Origin: Actinomyces massiliensis 4401292
GTDB taxonomy: Bacteria; Actinomycetota; Actinomycetes; Actinomycetales; Actinomycetaceae
Length of the DNA stretch: 64,000 nt
Assembly (NCBI RefSeq): GCF_000269805.1
Contig: NZ_JH711482.1
Coordinates: 664,933-728,932, forward strand
Direction of reading: 5' to 3'
Shown here in pieces: positions 52,205-60,834 of the stretch (the stretch's first letter is position 1; every line of letters starts with the position of its first letter). The notes beneath the pieces are model-generated. The model was given only the letters and a program-made list of their open reading frames with translations. It was not told the origin of the DNA and did not search any database. A program made the position numbers and the translations under genes.

Positions 52205-52295
52205 GAAGACGACGAAACGAGTCGCCGACGTCTGCTCCTCAGTCTGCGGCGCTCGGACAAGCCCTATGCAGGCAGCTGTCATGTGCGAGCGAACG

Positions 52296-52341
52296 GCGAC
52301 GGCGGTACCCGCCCTCTTTCGAGGATGGATACCGCCGTCGC
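52296..52341. terminator. Terminator-like hairpin between the palindrome array and ssrA
   Basis: GCGACGGCGGTA (52296-52307) and TACCGCCGTCGC (52330-52341), a 12-bp stem with a 22-nt loop, 40 nt past the tmRNA 3' end. It may serve both ssrA and the convergent GntR gene. Confidence 0.55.
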
Positions 52342-52380
52342 TTGGAAGCAAACCTCAAGCCGTACTTGCAACAGGCCAAC

Positions 52381-52751
52381 TGGTGGAGATGCGGGGAATC
52401 GAACCCCGGTCCGACGGTGGTGCAACAGGACTTCTCCGGGCGCAGTTCGCTGTTGATTTTCTCAGCCCCGGCGTTTCACGCGAACAAGAACGCCGACAGG
52501 CTCAGTCACCTAGAAGTCCCGAGTCCCCCGATGACGAGGGGCCTCAGCAGTGGCTTCCTGGATGACGCCAGGAACCGGGGCGGAAGCAGTCCCCGGGCTG
52601 ACGGACTTCGGAGCTCGCTCAGGCGGCGAGAGCGAAGTCGGTGCGAGTGTTATCGGCACCTATTGGTTCGCACAGAGCGTTGACGAGATGACTGTGCATC
52701 CTCGACCCGCTTCTCCTGAATCCACGACCGTCGTCGAAACCGATCATCCCC
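52381..52751 (-). ncRNA. ssrA: Transfer-messenger RNA (tmRNA)
   Basis: 371 nt. The ends form a tRNA-like domain: 5' GGGGATG pairs with 3' CATCTCC, the T-arm is CCGGGGTTCGATTCCCCG, and CCA is encoded. The tag ORF (minus strand, 52657 to 52619) reads ADNTRTDFALAA and a stop. Function: rescue of stalled ribosomes and tagging of the unfinished protein, with SmpB encoded 1.7 kb upstream. The FALAA/YALAA-type ending is the usual protease signal. Confidence 0.96.
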
Positions 52752-52814
52752 TGTGGAGTTGTCCCCACCGGGCCGATGGCCCAGCGGAGCGCGCTCGCGA
52801 GCGAGCGATGCATG

Positions 52815-52844
52815 ACTCTAGCAGAAGCAGTGCACCACCGTCAG
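52815..52844 (-). promoter_or_regulatory. Probable promoter of ssrA
   Basis: CTGACG, 18 nt spacer, TAGAGT on the minus strand, starting near 52808. About 57 nt would be removed by 5' processing. Confidence 0.5.
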
Positions 52845-53003
52845 CGCTGGACGCAAGGAGAGCGCCGCACATCGAGCCGCCATCGGTCCCATGGCCCCCG
52901 TGCCCCGCTCTCACCCGCCCCTTCCTCATCCCTGGGCGCCCGGATCTCGCGCGACTACGCTCGGCCTCATAGGCCGAGTCCCGATCTTCCCCAGGAGGAC
53001 GCC

Positions 53004-53981
53004 ATGGAGAACCGCCCATTCGCTGCGCTGGGACAGCCCGTCTCCGCCGTCGGCATCGGAACCTGGCAGCTGGGCATCGACCGCGACGAGACCGATCCCG
53101 ACGACGCCGCAGCAACCCTTCAGGCCGCGGTGGAGACCGGCGTGACCCTCATCGATACCGCTGATGTCTATGGAGATGGTCGTTCAGAGCGTTTCGTGGG
53201 CCGCTTCCTCGCCACCCGCCCGAAGGCGGAGCTCGTGGTGGCCACGAAGATGGGACGCAGAGTCCCCCCGACGACAGCCAACTACAGTCGCGACAACTTC
53301 CGCCTCTGGAACGATAGCTCCCGGGAGAACCTTGGCGTTGAGACCATCGACTTGGTCCAGCTGCACAGTCCGCCCAACGAGCTCATCAGGGCACCGCATA
53401 TCTGGGACTTGCTCGATGACTTGGTCGCTGAGGGCAGAATCCGCTCCTACGGGGTGAGCGCGGAGACCTGCGAACAGGCACTCGAGGCGATCCGCCATCC
53501 CGGCTGCGCGAGCGTGCAGCTCATCGTCAACATATTCCGGCACAAGCCAATGGAGGAGGTCCTGCCCGCAGCACACGAGTCCGGTACTGCTGTGATCGCC
53601 AGGGTGCCCCTGCCTGAGGGAGTGCTCTCCCATAACCACCGCAGGGACACCGAGACGGATCTTCCCGGCCCGGTCGCCTCACTCGACGCCGGCTGGATCT
53701 TCTCCGTCGTCCCCGACGACGTGGCCGCCCAGGCGGCCCGTGAGTTCGCGGGCCTGTGCCGCGAGCTCGTCCCCGGCCGCGCCCAGCCGGTGCAGGTCGC
53801 ACTGCGCTGGCTCCTGGACCAGGAGGGCATCACCTGCATCCTGCCCGAGGCGCACAGCCCCCACCAGGCCCGCTTCAACGCGCAGGCCGCCGCGCTGCCG
53901 CCCTTGAGCGCCGAGATGCACACCGCCCTGACGGACATTTACAACCGGCTCATCCGAGCTCATGTCCACGACCACTGGTAG
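53004..53981 (+). CDS. Aldo/keto reductase family oxidoreductase
   Basis: 325-residue NADPH-dependent TIM-barrel reductase. GIGTWQLG at the start, LIDTADVYGDGRSERFVG with the catalytic Asp and Tyr, the Lys in VVATKMGRR and LVQLHSPP (His) give the AKR tetrad. The frame is open upstream, but the ATG at 53004 has AGGAGG 6 nt upstream. It sits between ssrA and smpB on the opposite strand, an unrelated gene inserted in that pair. The substrate is unknown. Confidence 0.93.
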   Translation: MENRPFAALGQPVSAVGIGTWQLGIDRDETDPDDAAATLQAAVETGVTLIDTADVYGDGRSERFVGRFLATRPKAELVVATKMGRRVPPTTANYSRDNFRLWNDSSRENLGVETIDLVQLHSPPNELIRAPHIWDLLDDLVAEGRIRSYGVSAETCEQALEAIRHPGCASVQLIVNIFRHKPMEEVLPAAHESGTAVIARVPLPEGVLSHNHRRDTETDLPGPVASLDAGWIFSVVPDDVAAQAAREFAGLCRELVPGRAQPVQVALRWLLDQEGITCILPEAHSPHQARFNAQAAALPPLSAEMHTALTDIYNRLIRAHVHDHW

Positions 53982-54096
53982 CTCGCAGCCGGCAGCAGAA
54001 CCGCCATCGAATCATGGGAGAGAAGCGGCTCAGTGCCCTGAGATGCTCTCTGAAATGCTCCCTGCTCCCTGAGCCGTCACCGGAATACGAGACTTC

Positions 54097-54627
54097 TCAC
54101 CCTCGGCGCCGGTTGGCAGCCGCCATGGCGCGCGCGGCCTCGCGTTTGTCCTGAGCCTCGCGCAGCGCCTGGCGCTTGTCCCAGTCCTGCTTGCCCCGGG
54201 CCAGGGCGATCTCGACTTTGGCGCGTCCCCCGATGAAGTACAGCTCCAGAGGCACCATTGTGTAGCCCTTCGCCTGAACCTTCTGAGCCAGCCGCTCGAG
54301 CTGGGCGCGGTGAAGCAGCAGTTTGCGCTTGCGACGCGGGGTGTGATTGTTCCAGGTTCCTTGAAGATACTCAGGAATGTGCGCCCCCTGAAGCCAGGCC
54401 TCACCATAACGATCGATCTCGATCCACGCCTCGGCCAGGGAGGCGCGTCCCATCCGCAGGGCCTTGACCTCGGTTCCCGTCAACACGAGCCCGGCCTCGT
54501 AACGGTCCTCGATGAAGTAGTCGTGAGTCGCCTTCTTATTGCGTGCGATCGTCTTATGGGCGTCGGAGGCGGCCTTGGCGCGTGCACTCGGCGTGGGCTT
54601 CTTCCGTGCGTCGGCCTTCTTGGCCAT
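54097..54627 (-). CDS. smpB: SsrA-binding protein SmpB
   Basis: 176-residue tmRNA partner that delivers tmRNA to stalled ribosomes. The OB-fold core [38 protein letters not shown] and the basic C-terminal tail ([18 protein letters not shown]) are typical. A Lys/Ala-rich extension of about 25 residues precedes the core. The ATG at 54627 with GGGAG upstream is preferred; an earlier TTG at 54645 is unlikely. It follows ftsE-ftsX-peptidase and precedes ssrA on the same strand, a common grouping. Confidence 0.96.
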   Translation of the reverse strand: MAKKADARKKPTPSARAKAASDAHKTIARNKKATHDYFIEDRYEAGLVLTGTEVKALRMGRASLAEAWIEIDRYGEAWLQGAHIPEYLQGTWNNHTPRRKRKLLLHRAQLERLAQKVQAKGYTMVPLELYFIGGRAKVEIALARGKQDWDKRQALREAQDKREAARAMAAANRRRG

Positions 54628-54776
54628 ACGGCTCCCCTTCCCCAATCGATGCTGAGCGCGTCACCATGGGCCGGCGGGCGCGATGCCCCAGCCTACGCGG
54701 CCGGCCGGCATCGTCAATCTGCCTGAAGCGGACGATGCCTCCGGCCGCCCCTCCGGGGATCGGCATACGGGTGCGG

Positions 54777-56165
54777 TCAGAAACCGGGCAACGTCATCGG
54801 ATCGATGTACACGCCGTCCTGCGCCACCTGGAAGTGGACATGGGGCCCCGTCGCATAGCCTGTCGAGCCCGTGTATCCGACCAGGTCGCCGCGATTGACC
54901 TGCTGCCCGTCGGAGATGGCCCGCCCCGACAAGTGGCACAGGGTGATGACGTAGGAATGCCCGTCTATATAGCCCGCATTGATGTCGATTCCGATACCGC
55001 ACGATTCGGAGTCCCAGTACGTGGCAACGCCCGAGACCGCAGCGTACTGGGGCGTGCCCTCGGCTGCCGCGAAATCGGCGCCCTGATGCCCGGTACCGGT
55101 ACCGGTGACGGGGTGAACGCGATAACCGAAGGGAGAAGTGACAGACAGTTCCCCCGAAATGGGATGCCCGATATAGCCATCGCCCAACGAGTCCGCTGCG
55201 ATCGAGTCGGAGGACACCCCCGTGTTCTCCCCGCTCTCGTAAGCGGTCCGGTTGGCGGCGTCGATCTCCGCAATGCGCTTGGCCGCGGCATCCGCGTCAG
55301 CGGCCGCCTGCGTCTGCTGCTGCTCCAGCCCCTCCTTCTGAGTCTCGAGATTGGAGGCTGCCGTCTCCTTGTCGGACTTCAGCGTCGCAACCTCATCGCG
55401 CTTGGTGACGGCCTCATCGCGGGCGGTCCTGGCCTCCGTCTCCGCCGTGTCGGCCTCATCCTTCAGGGTGGAGACACGGTCGGTCGCTGCATCCTGACGG
55501 GCCTTGCGGTTGGCGTCTTGAGCCCGCTCGGCCTCCGCGGATGCCAGAACCGTCTCCTGAATGGAGGCGGCGATCTCCATGGTGGAGGCCCGCTGATTGA
55601 GGTCATCGACCGTATCGGAGGAGGACAAGACGTAGGACCAGGAGCTCACGCTGCTGTCCCCCTGGTAGGTGGACACGACCAGGTCAGCCACAGAGACGTT
55701 GCTCTCCGAGGCATCGGCCTGAGAGGCGTCGGCCTCCTCAGTGACGGTGGTCAGGTCCGCCTCGGCGACGTCGAGACGATCAGAGGCGGTCTGCTGCTCG
55801 CGCTCCTTCTCGCTCAGCGTGGACTCAGCTGTGGTCAGATCGTCCTGGGCCGTGGTCAGTGCCGTTTCAGCGCTCTGCAGATCGAGATAGGCCTGACCCA
55901 ACTCCGCAGAGACGCCTTCCAGGGAGGAGGCGAGTTCGGTTTGCCGCTTCTGCGCCTCGTTCTGCTGGTCGACTGCATCGGAACGGTCATCCGCCCGGGC
56001 CGTCATGCCCAGGGGGACCACCGCAAGCGCGATCACCATGAGCACGCTGAGCAGACGGCGCTTCCCGGCAAGAGTGCGGTAGCACTGGCGCCCGACACCT
56101 CTGGTCGCCTTGGAGACCTTGGAGAATGCAGCGGATGCGTCGCTGAGAGGAAGGAAGGACGCCAT
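54777..56165 (-). CDS. M23-family peptidoglycan endopeptidase with coiled coil, FtsEX partner
   Basis: 462 residues. A signal/anchor helix is at about 45-65 (LLSVLMVIALAVVPLGMTA), then a coiled coil of roughly 250 residues, then a LytM/M23 domain with zinc ligands in GHQGADFAAAEGTP and GPHVHFQVAQDG. This architecture matches EnvC-like or PcsB-like hydrolases whose activity is gated by FtsEX. Start codon is 2 nt after the ftsX stop, strongly supporting that partnership. Mycobacteria use an NlpC/P60 enzyme (RipC) in this role instead. Confidence 0.9.
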   Translation of the reverse strand: MASFLPLSDASAAFSKVSKATRGVGRQCYRTLAGKRRLLSVLMVIALAVVPLGMTARADDRSDAVDQQNEAQKRQTELASSLEGVSAELGQAYLDLQSAETALTTAQDDLTTAESTLSEKEREQQTASDRLDVAEADLTTVTEEADASQADASESNVSVADLVVSTYQGDSSVSSWSYVLSSSDTVDDLNQRASTMEIAASIQETVLASAEAERAQDANRKARQDAATDRVSTLKDEADTAETEARTARDEAVTKRDEVATLKSDKETAASNLETQKEGLEQQQTQAAADADAAAKRIAEIDAANRTAYESGENTGVSSDSIAADSLGDGYIGHPISGELSVTSPFGYRVHPVTGTGTGHQGADFAAAEGTPQYAAVSGVATYWDSESCGIGIDINAGYIDGHSYVITLCHLSGRAISDGQQVNRGDLVGYTGSTGYATGPHVHFQVAQDGVYIDPMTLPGF

Positions 56166-56167
56166 GA

Positions 56168-57088
56168 TCAAACCTTCGTGTACTTCGACAGGGAGAAGGA
56201 GGAGGAGACAACCGCTAGGACGATCGCGGCCAGAAGGAGCCAGGGGGCCAGCAGCAGCACATCCCCAGTGGACACGAACGCCGTGTTGATGAACGTCAGC
56301 GACTGAGCCAGCCAACCGTCGACGATGAAGTACACACCGGCCCACAATGCGCCGACGGCCGCGAAGGCCCCGATGAGCGCTGCAATGGCCCCTTCCAGCA
56401 TGAAGGGCAATTGGATGAAGAACCTGGAGGCACCCACCAGACGCATGATCCCTGTCTCCTTGGACCGGCTCATCGCGGACAAACGGATCGTGGTGGAGAT
56501 CAGCAGCACGGCGGCGACGGCCATGATCGCGGCCAGGCCCCCGGTGATCCACGAGGCACGATTCATGACCAGGAAGAACGACTCCAGAGTCTTGCGCTGG
56601 TCGACCACGCGTTCGACGCCGTCGCGTCCGGTGAGCTGCTCCGCCACGGCCTGGTACTTCTCCGCATCGATCAGCTTGATGCGGAAGGAGACCGGCATCA
56701 TATCCTCCGTGGCGTTCCGGCCGATGGGCCGTTCGCCGTAGACCTCCTTGAACTTGGCGTAGGCCTCCGCCTTGGACTCGAAGGTGTAGCTCTTGACATA
56801 GGGCTTGAGCGCGTCGGAGTTGATGAAGCTCTCAACAGCGTCGATCTGCTCCTGGGTGGCCTCACCGTCCGGGCAGGCGGCCCCAGAGGAGGATGCCGGG
56901 CACATGTAGACGCTGACCTCGACCTTGTCGTACCAGTCGCCCTTCATGGTGGAGATCTGCGCCTGCAGCAGAGCCGAGGCGCCGACGAACAATAAGGAGA
57001 TGAAGGCCACCAGGATGACCGAGACGGTCATGGCGAGGTTGCGAGTCAAACCCTTGAAGGTCTCGGAAAGGATGAAGCGTAAGCGCAT
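56168..57088 (-). CDS. ftsX: Cell division ABC transporter permease FtsX
   Basis: 306 residues. One helix at about 22-42 is followed by a large extracellular domain of about 130 residues (containing the Cys pair in MCPASSSGAACPDG), then three helices, the FtsX pattern. The SMSRSKETGIMRLVGASRFF loop contacts FtsE. It transmits FtsE ATPase cycles across the membrane to a cell-wall hydrolase, here presumably the M23 peptidase encoded directly downstream. It follows ftsE by 11 nt. Confidence 0.95.
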   Translation of the reverse strand: MRLRFILSETFKGLTRNLAMTVSVILVAFISLLFVGASALLQAQISTMKGDWYDKVEVSVYMCPASSSGAACPDGEATQEQIDAVESFINSDALKPYVKSYTFESKAEAYAKFKEVYGERPIGRNATEDMMPVSFRIKLIDAEKYQAVAEQLTGRDGVERVVDQRKTLESFFLVMNRASWITGGLAAIMAVAAVLLISTTIRLSAMSRSKETGIMRLVGASRFFIQLPFMLEGAIAALIGAFAAVGALWAGVYFIVDGWLAQSLTFINTAFVSTGDVLLLAPWLLLAAIVLAVVSSSFSLSKYTKV

Positions 57089-57099
57089 GGGTACCTCTC

Positions 57100-57789
57100 T
57101 CAGCGGTCCGAGCCGTAAACACCACGGGCCTGGTCGCGCACGACCTCACCCGCCTTGAGCTCGATGACGCGCTTGCGCATCTGATCGACGATCTCGTCAT
57201 CGTGAGTGGCCATAACCACGGTGGTCCCCTGCCGATTGATGCGGTCGAGCAGGCGCATGATTCCTACCGACGTCGAGGGGTCGAGATTGCCGGTCGGCTC
57301 ATCCGCCATGAGCAGCTTGGGACGGTTGACCATGGCTCGGGCAATGGCGACGCGCTGCTGCTCACCACCGGAGAGCTCATGCGGCAAGCGCTTCTCCTTG
57401 CCATCCAGGCCCACCAGGTCGAGAGCCTCCGGCACCGCCGACAGAATGTAGTGACGCGGTTTACCGATCACCTGTGAGGCGATGGCGACGTTCTCGAAGA
57501 CGGACTTGTTGTCCAGAAGACGGAAGTCCTGGAAGACGAAGCCGATCTCCTGACGCAGCTTGGGGACCTTCCAGCTGGAGATCTGGGACAAGTCGCGCCC
57601 CAGCACGTGGATGGAGCCCGAGGTGGGCCGCTCCTCGCGCAGGGTCAGCCGCAGGAAGGTTGACTTCCCAGAGCCCGAGGCGCCCACAAGAAAGACGAAC
57701 TCGTCCTTCTTGACCTTGATCGAGACATCATCGAGCGCGGGGCGGGCGCCCCGATTGTAGACCTTGGAGACATGGTCGAATCGAATCAT
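57100..57789 (-). CDS. ftsE: Cell division ATP-binding protein FtsE
   Basis: 229-residue ABC ATPase. [20 protein letters not shown] is the standard start, Walker A is [10 protein letters not shown], the signature is [15 protein letters not shown] and Walker B is [13 protein letters not shown] with H-loop VMATHDDE. It couples the divisome to cell-wall hydrolysis with FtsX. AGGAAG lies upstream of the ATG. prfB, often upstream of ftsE in actinobacteria, is absent here; a divergent TY-Chap-like gene takes its place. Confidence 0.96.
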   Translation of the reverse strand: MIRFDHVSKVYNRGARPALDDVSIKVKKDEFVFLVGASGSGKSTFLRLTLREERPTSGSIHVLGRDLSQISSWKVPKLRQEIGFVFQDFRLLDNKSVFENVAIASQVIGKPRHYILSAVPEALDLVGLDGKEKRLPHELSGGEQQRVAIARAMVNRPKLLMADEPTGNLDPSTSVGIMRLLDRINRQGTTVVMATHDDEIVDQMRKRVIELKAGEVVRDQARGVYGSDR

Positions 57790-57905
57790 CGAGTGGCTGC
57801 TTCCTGGCGTGCGAGGGCGTGGTCACGCCCATTCGCGGTCACGGTATCCAGTACTGGCCAGAATCCTCGGCGTGACACGCGGACCGTGATCGTGTCGCGG
57901 CCCGC

Positions 57906-57911
57906 TAGCGT
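57906..57911 (+). promoter_or_regulatory. Putative leaderless -10 element of the TY-Chap-like gene
   Basis: TAGCGT, 7 nt before the ATG at 57919. Confidence 0.5.
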
Positions 57912-57918
57912 GTGAGCC

Positions 57919-58452
57919 ATGCCCGACACGCCGCCCCCACCCGTCCTCAGCGATGTCATCGACGTCGGTTCATGGGCGAGGTTCTCACCGTCCTTGGCCA
58001 TCTTCATCGACGAGCAGATCCGCTGTCACCGGCTACCGGACGACCTCGACGTCGACAGGGGGTTAGCGGTCCGCCTGGTGGCGCCCGCACCTGTGATCAC
58101 GGAATCGGACCTGCTCGAAAGCGAAGGCCGCAGGTCGGGTCTATGGTCGCTGCGGCGCAAACGGTCCCCGCGCCTCCCATCGCCGGAAGCGCCCGGAATC
58201 GTGCTGATGGGCAAGGACGACTGCGTAGAGATGCGGGCGCCCGCACTCGATACCGAGGGCCGGGTGCTGCTGGGCGACGACGCATGCGCTCAGCTGACCG
58301 CTCTCGGGTGGGCGCGGCGCGAGGACCGGCTCATGCGCACCGTGGAGGACGGGCGGACTGCGGCAGAGGTCGTGACCCGGGTGCTCATCGAAGTACTACG
58401 CGTCGCGCACCCGGCGGACCTGAGCTGGCTGGTGCTGGAGCAGAGCTGCTGA
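57919..58452 (+). CDS. TY-Chap/YbjN-like protein, function unknown
   Basis: 177 residues, soluble. The C-terminal half (LGDDACAQLTALGW, then DGRTAAEVVTRVLIEVLRVA, ending HPADLSWLVLE) recalls the TY-Chap domain, an actinobacterial relative of type III secretion chaperones and YbjN. The middle has an unusual basic stretch (SLRRKRSPRL). The family call is tentative. It is divergent from ftsE and convergent with ssb, with no functional partner in view. Confidence 0.6.
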   Translation: MPDTPPPPVLSDVIDVGSWARFSPSLAIFIDEQIRCHRLPDDLDVDRGLAVRLVAPAPVITESDLLESEGRRSGLWSLRRKRSPRLPSPEAPGIVLMGKDDCVEMRAPALDTEGRVLLGDDACAQLTALGWARREDRLMRTVEDGRTAAEVVTRVLIEVLRVAHPADLSWLVLEQSC

Positions 58453-58512
58453 GACGGCGCAGCATCGCCTGCAGCCCCTCGCCGTGGCCCGGTTCGCCCT
58501 CCAGGCCCTCGC

Positions 58513-59094
58513 TCACACAAGGGCCTCTTCGCGGAGCGTGTAGGCCATTGGATCGGCCGAGGGCTCCGGCCGATCGGTGAGTTCATCGGGCAGCGTCTCC
58601 CAATGAGCATCCTCGAGCGGAGTCTCCCGCAGGCCGACTGCGGCGCCCTCCGACTCAGAAGCAGTATCCGCGGAGGCGCTCGAGGGAGCCGACCCGGCCG
58701 AGGTCGTCGCATCCGCGGCGCCGATGGCCTGAGCTGTGCGGGCGACCCGCATGAAGCGCGACTCGCCCCAGGTCAGGTCAGGTCCGCCGCACGAGACGGT
58801 CAAGACATTGGTCAGCTGCTGTCCACGGTCATTCTCCCACGTGTCCTGGGAGAAGCGGCCCACCAGGACGACAGGATCACCCTTGTGCAGGCTGTGAGCG
58901 AGGTTCTCGGCAAGATACCCCCAGGCCTTGGCCGTGAACCAGATGGTCGGGCCATCGCGCCATACCTCCTCAACGCGGAAGGACGGGGCGGTGGCCACGC
59001 GGAAGTAGCAGAAGAGACGCCCGGAAGACGTACGCGAGACAACGGGATTGGTGCCCAGGGAGCCCTGGACGACGAGATCGAGCTGACGGCTCAT
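58513..59094 (-). CDS. ssb: Single-stranded DNA-binding protein (tail-less paralogue)
   Basis: 193 residues. An OB-fold of about 110 residues (LDLVVQGSLGTNPVVSRTSS, then PTIWFTAKAWGYLAENL and VVLVGRFSQDTWENDRGQQL) is clear. The C-terminus lacks the acidic DDDIPF-type tip that recruits partner proteins in the replicative SSB, ending instead TLREEALV, so this is probably a second SSB. It lies downstream of two dynamin-like GTPase genes with a 246-nt spacer that holds a 9-bp repeat array. AGGAG is 7 nt before the ATG. Confidence 0.88.
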   Translation of the reverse strand: MSRQLDLVVQGSLGTNPVVSRTSSGRLFCYFRVATAPSFRVEEVWRDGPTIWFTAKAWGYLAENLAHSLHKGDPVVLVGRFSQDTWENDRGQQLTNVLTVSCGGPDLTWGESRFMRVARTAQAIGAADATTSAGSAPSSASADTASESEGAAVGLRETPLEDAHWETLPDELTDRPEPSADPMAYTLREEALV

Positions 59095-59256
59095 GATGTG
59101 CTCCTAGCGGGGACGAGGGCCAGCACCGTGCTGGCTCTCCTCCACAGTCGCGCTCGAGCACCAATGCGCGCCACCAATGGCATTGACCGCTGTGGACGGC
59201 CTTCGCACGAGCCGCCCTGTGGGGCCCTGCGACCCCGCATCCTTGTCCCGTCCTTG

Positions 59257-59292
59257 TCCACAGGGTCCACAGGATCCGCAGGGCCCGCAACA
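59257..59292. repeat. 9-bp repeat array upstream of ssb
   Basis: TCCACAGGG, TCCACAGGA, TCCGCAGGG and CCCGCAACA in register, in the spacer between the GTPase gene and ssb. Confidence 0.7.
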
Positions 59293-59340
59293 CGGCCCGC
59301 GATGAGGGATTGCCGGCGCTCCCGCGCAGAGACGAGGGAA

Positions 59341-60834
59341 TCAGCGGGACTCGGAAACGGGCGTAGAAGGAGCACTGATACCGAGCGCCTCCTGGAGCTG
59401 GCGATGACGGCTGAGCACGCCGTCCGCCGGAGCGGTCAAGCCGCGGGCGACTACCGCGGAGACGCGTGCGCGCACCTGGTCGCCGTAGATCAAGGCCTCC
59501 TTGCGCGCACGTGAGCGACGCGTGATCATCGCCCCCACGGCGACGATCACACCGAGGAGCAGCACCACGACGGGCAGTACCACTCCCCCGCCGGTCGCCA
59601 CCATGGCGGCGCCCCAGGCCAGCCCGATGAGCACGGTCAAAAGCCCTCCCCACCAAGCCAGTTCGATGACCGGTGTTCGGTGACCGGGCAACGGGACCGA
59701 ACCAACCGCCTCAGCGGTCTGGGCGGCCAAGGCCTCGGGAGTGGCCACGGCGTCCTCGACGCTGCGCAGCCATACCGGCGGCAGCCCCCCAGTCACCTGC
59801 TGCAACCAGGTGGTGCGAGTGGCTGCCACCGCGGTTCTGGATGGCGGCTCAGGCCGCGCCAAGGCGCGCGGCAGGGCCCGGGCCAGTCCCGTGCGCACAG
59901 AGTCCTCGACAGCCTGCGCTCCGGAAGCGCGGACGAGGGACGCGGCAGCATCCTGAGCCCCTGCCGGATCGAGCACGATCTCCCGGTGCGCCGCAGTCGG
60001 GCGCAGCCTGGCGGTGATGGCATCGAGCTCCGCGGAGGCGGTCCGGGCCGCATTCGACTCGTGCGCCACGCGATCGCACAGGATCTCACGGACTTGTCCT
60101 AGGTTATCGCCGCGCACGGCGGAGACTGGCAGGACCTTGACGTCGTGAAGGCCGTCGGCGATGAGCAGGTCATGCACATCCTTCAACAGGGTCGAGGCTC
60201 CCCCGGCGGGGAGGGTATCGACCTGGTTGACCAGAATCAGCATGTCCTCCTGACGGGCGCCCAGACCGCGCAGGTAGCCTTCGTGGAGCGCCGCATCGGC
60301 ATACTTCTGGGGATCGACGACCCACACAAGAATGTCGGCCAGCGGCACGAGGCGGTCGACCTGCAGGGCGTGCGCAGTCGTCACCGAGTCGTAGTCGGGA
60401 ACGTCGAGCAGGACCAGCCCGGCGAGCTCGTCCTGATCCGAAGCGTCCAGGAGGGACTCGCGGCGTATGCGACGTTCACTGCCGACGCCCAGGAAGTCCA
60501 GAAGGGCACTCGCATCGTCACCCCAGGAGCAGGCCGCGGCCTGCGACGTGGTGGGGCGGCGGGCACCGACATCGGCGAACTGCAACTGGGTCAGAGCGTT
60601 GAACAAAGAGGACTTGCCCGAGCCGGTACCGCCGAACAGGGCCACAACGGTGTGATCAACGCCCAGTGCGAGACGCTCACCAACCTCCTCGAGCGCCTGC
60701 CTCGCCGGAATCGCCAGGGAGGCGGGCACCTCTGTGGGGCACGCGTCTAGTGCGGTTCGCAACCGGGACAGGCGGGCCTCAAGGTGGATGGCATCGAGAG
60801 GCTCGGTATGCACGATGAATGGTTCCTGAGTCAT
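59341..60834 (-). CDS. Dynamin-like/YfjP-type GTPase with two C-terminal membrane helices
   Basis: 497 residues. G1 is GGTGSGKSS at about residues 68-76, G2 is RRPTTSQ, G3 is LLDVPDYDS and G4 is LVNQVDTL, so GTP binding is expected. Two hydrophobic helices near residues 393-440 (LAWWGGLLTVLIGLAWGAAM and LPVVVLLLGVIVAVGAMI) anchor it to the membrane. The start overlaps the stop of the second GTPase by 4 nt (ATGA). The pair resembles the organisation of bacterial dynamin-like pairs such as Streptomyces DynA/DynB, but orthology is not shown. Confidence 0.85.
   Translation of the reverse strand: MTQEPFIVHTEPLDAIHLEARLSRLRTALDACPTEVPASLAIPARQALEEVGERLALGVDHTVVALFGGTGSGKSSLFNALTQLQFADVGARRPTTSQAAACSWGDDASALLDFLGVGSERRIRRESLLDASDQDELAGLVLLDVPDYDSVTTAHALQVDRLVPLADILVWVVDPQKYADAALHEGYLRGLGARQEDMLILVNQVDTLPAGGASTLLKDVHDLLIADGLHDVKVLPVSAVRGDNLGQVREILCDRVAHESNAARTASAELDAITARLRPTAAHREIVLDPAGAQDAAASLVRASGAQAVEDSVRTGLARALPRALARPEPPSRTAVAATRTTWLQQVTGGLPPVWLRSVEDAVATPEALAAQTAEAVGSVPLPGHRTPVIELAWWGGLLTVLIGLAWGAAMVATGGGVVLPVVVLLLGVIVAVGAMITRRSRARKEALIYGDQVRARVSAVVARGLTAPADGVLSRHRQLQEALGISAPSTPVSESR

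Noticed and set aside
52009-52351. Arginine-rich frames on both strands across the 22-bp repeat array
   Set aside because: They only reflect the repeat read in cycling frames; there is no ribosome site or codon bias.
54026-54076. A terminator between the aldo/keto reductase gene and smpB
   Set aside because: The CGGCTCAG/CTGAGCCG arms are only 8 bp with a 35-nt loop and no U tract, too weak to call.
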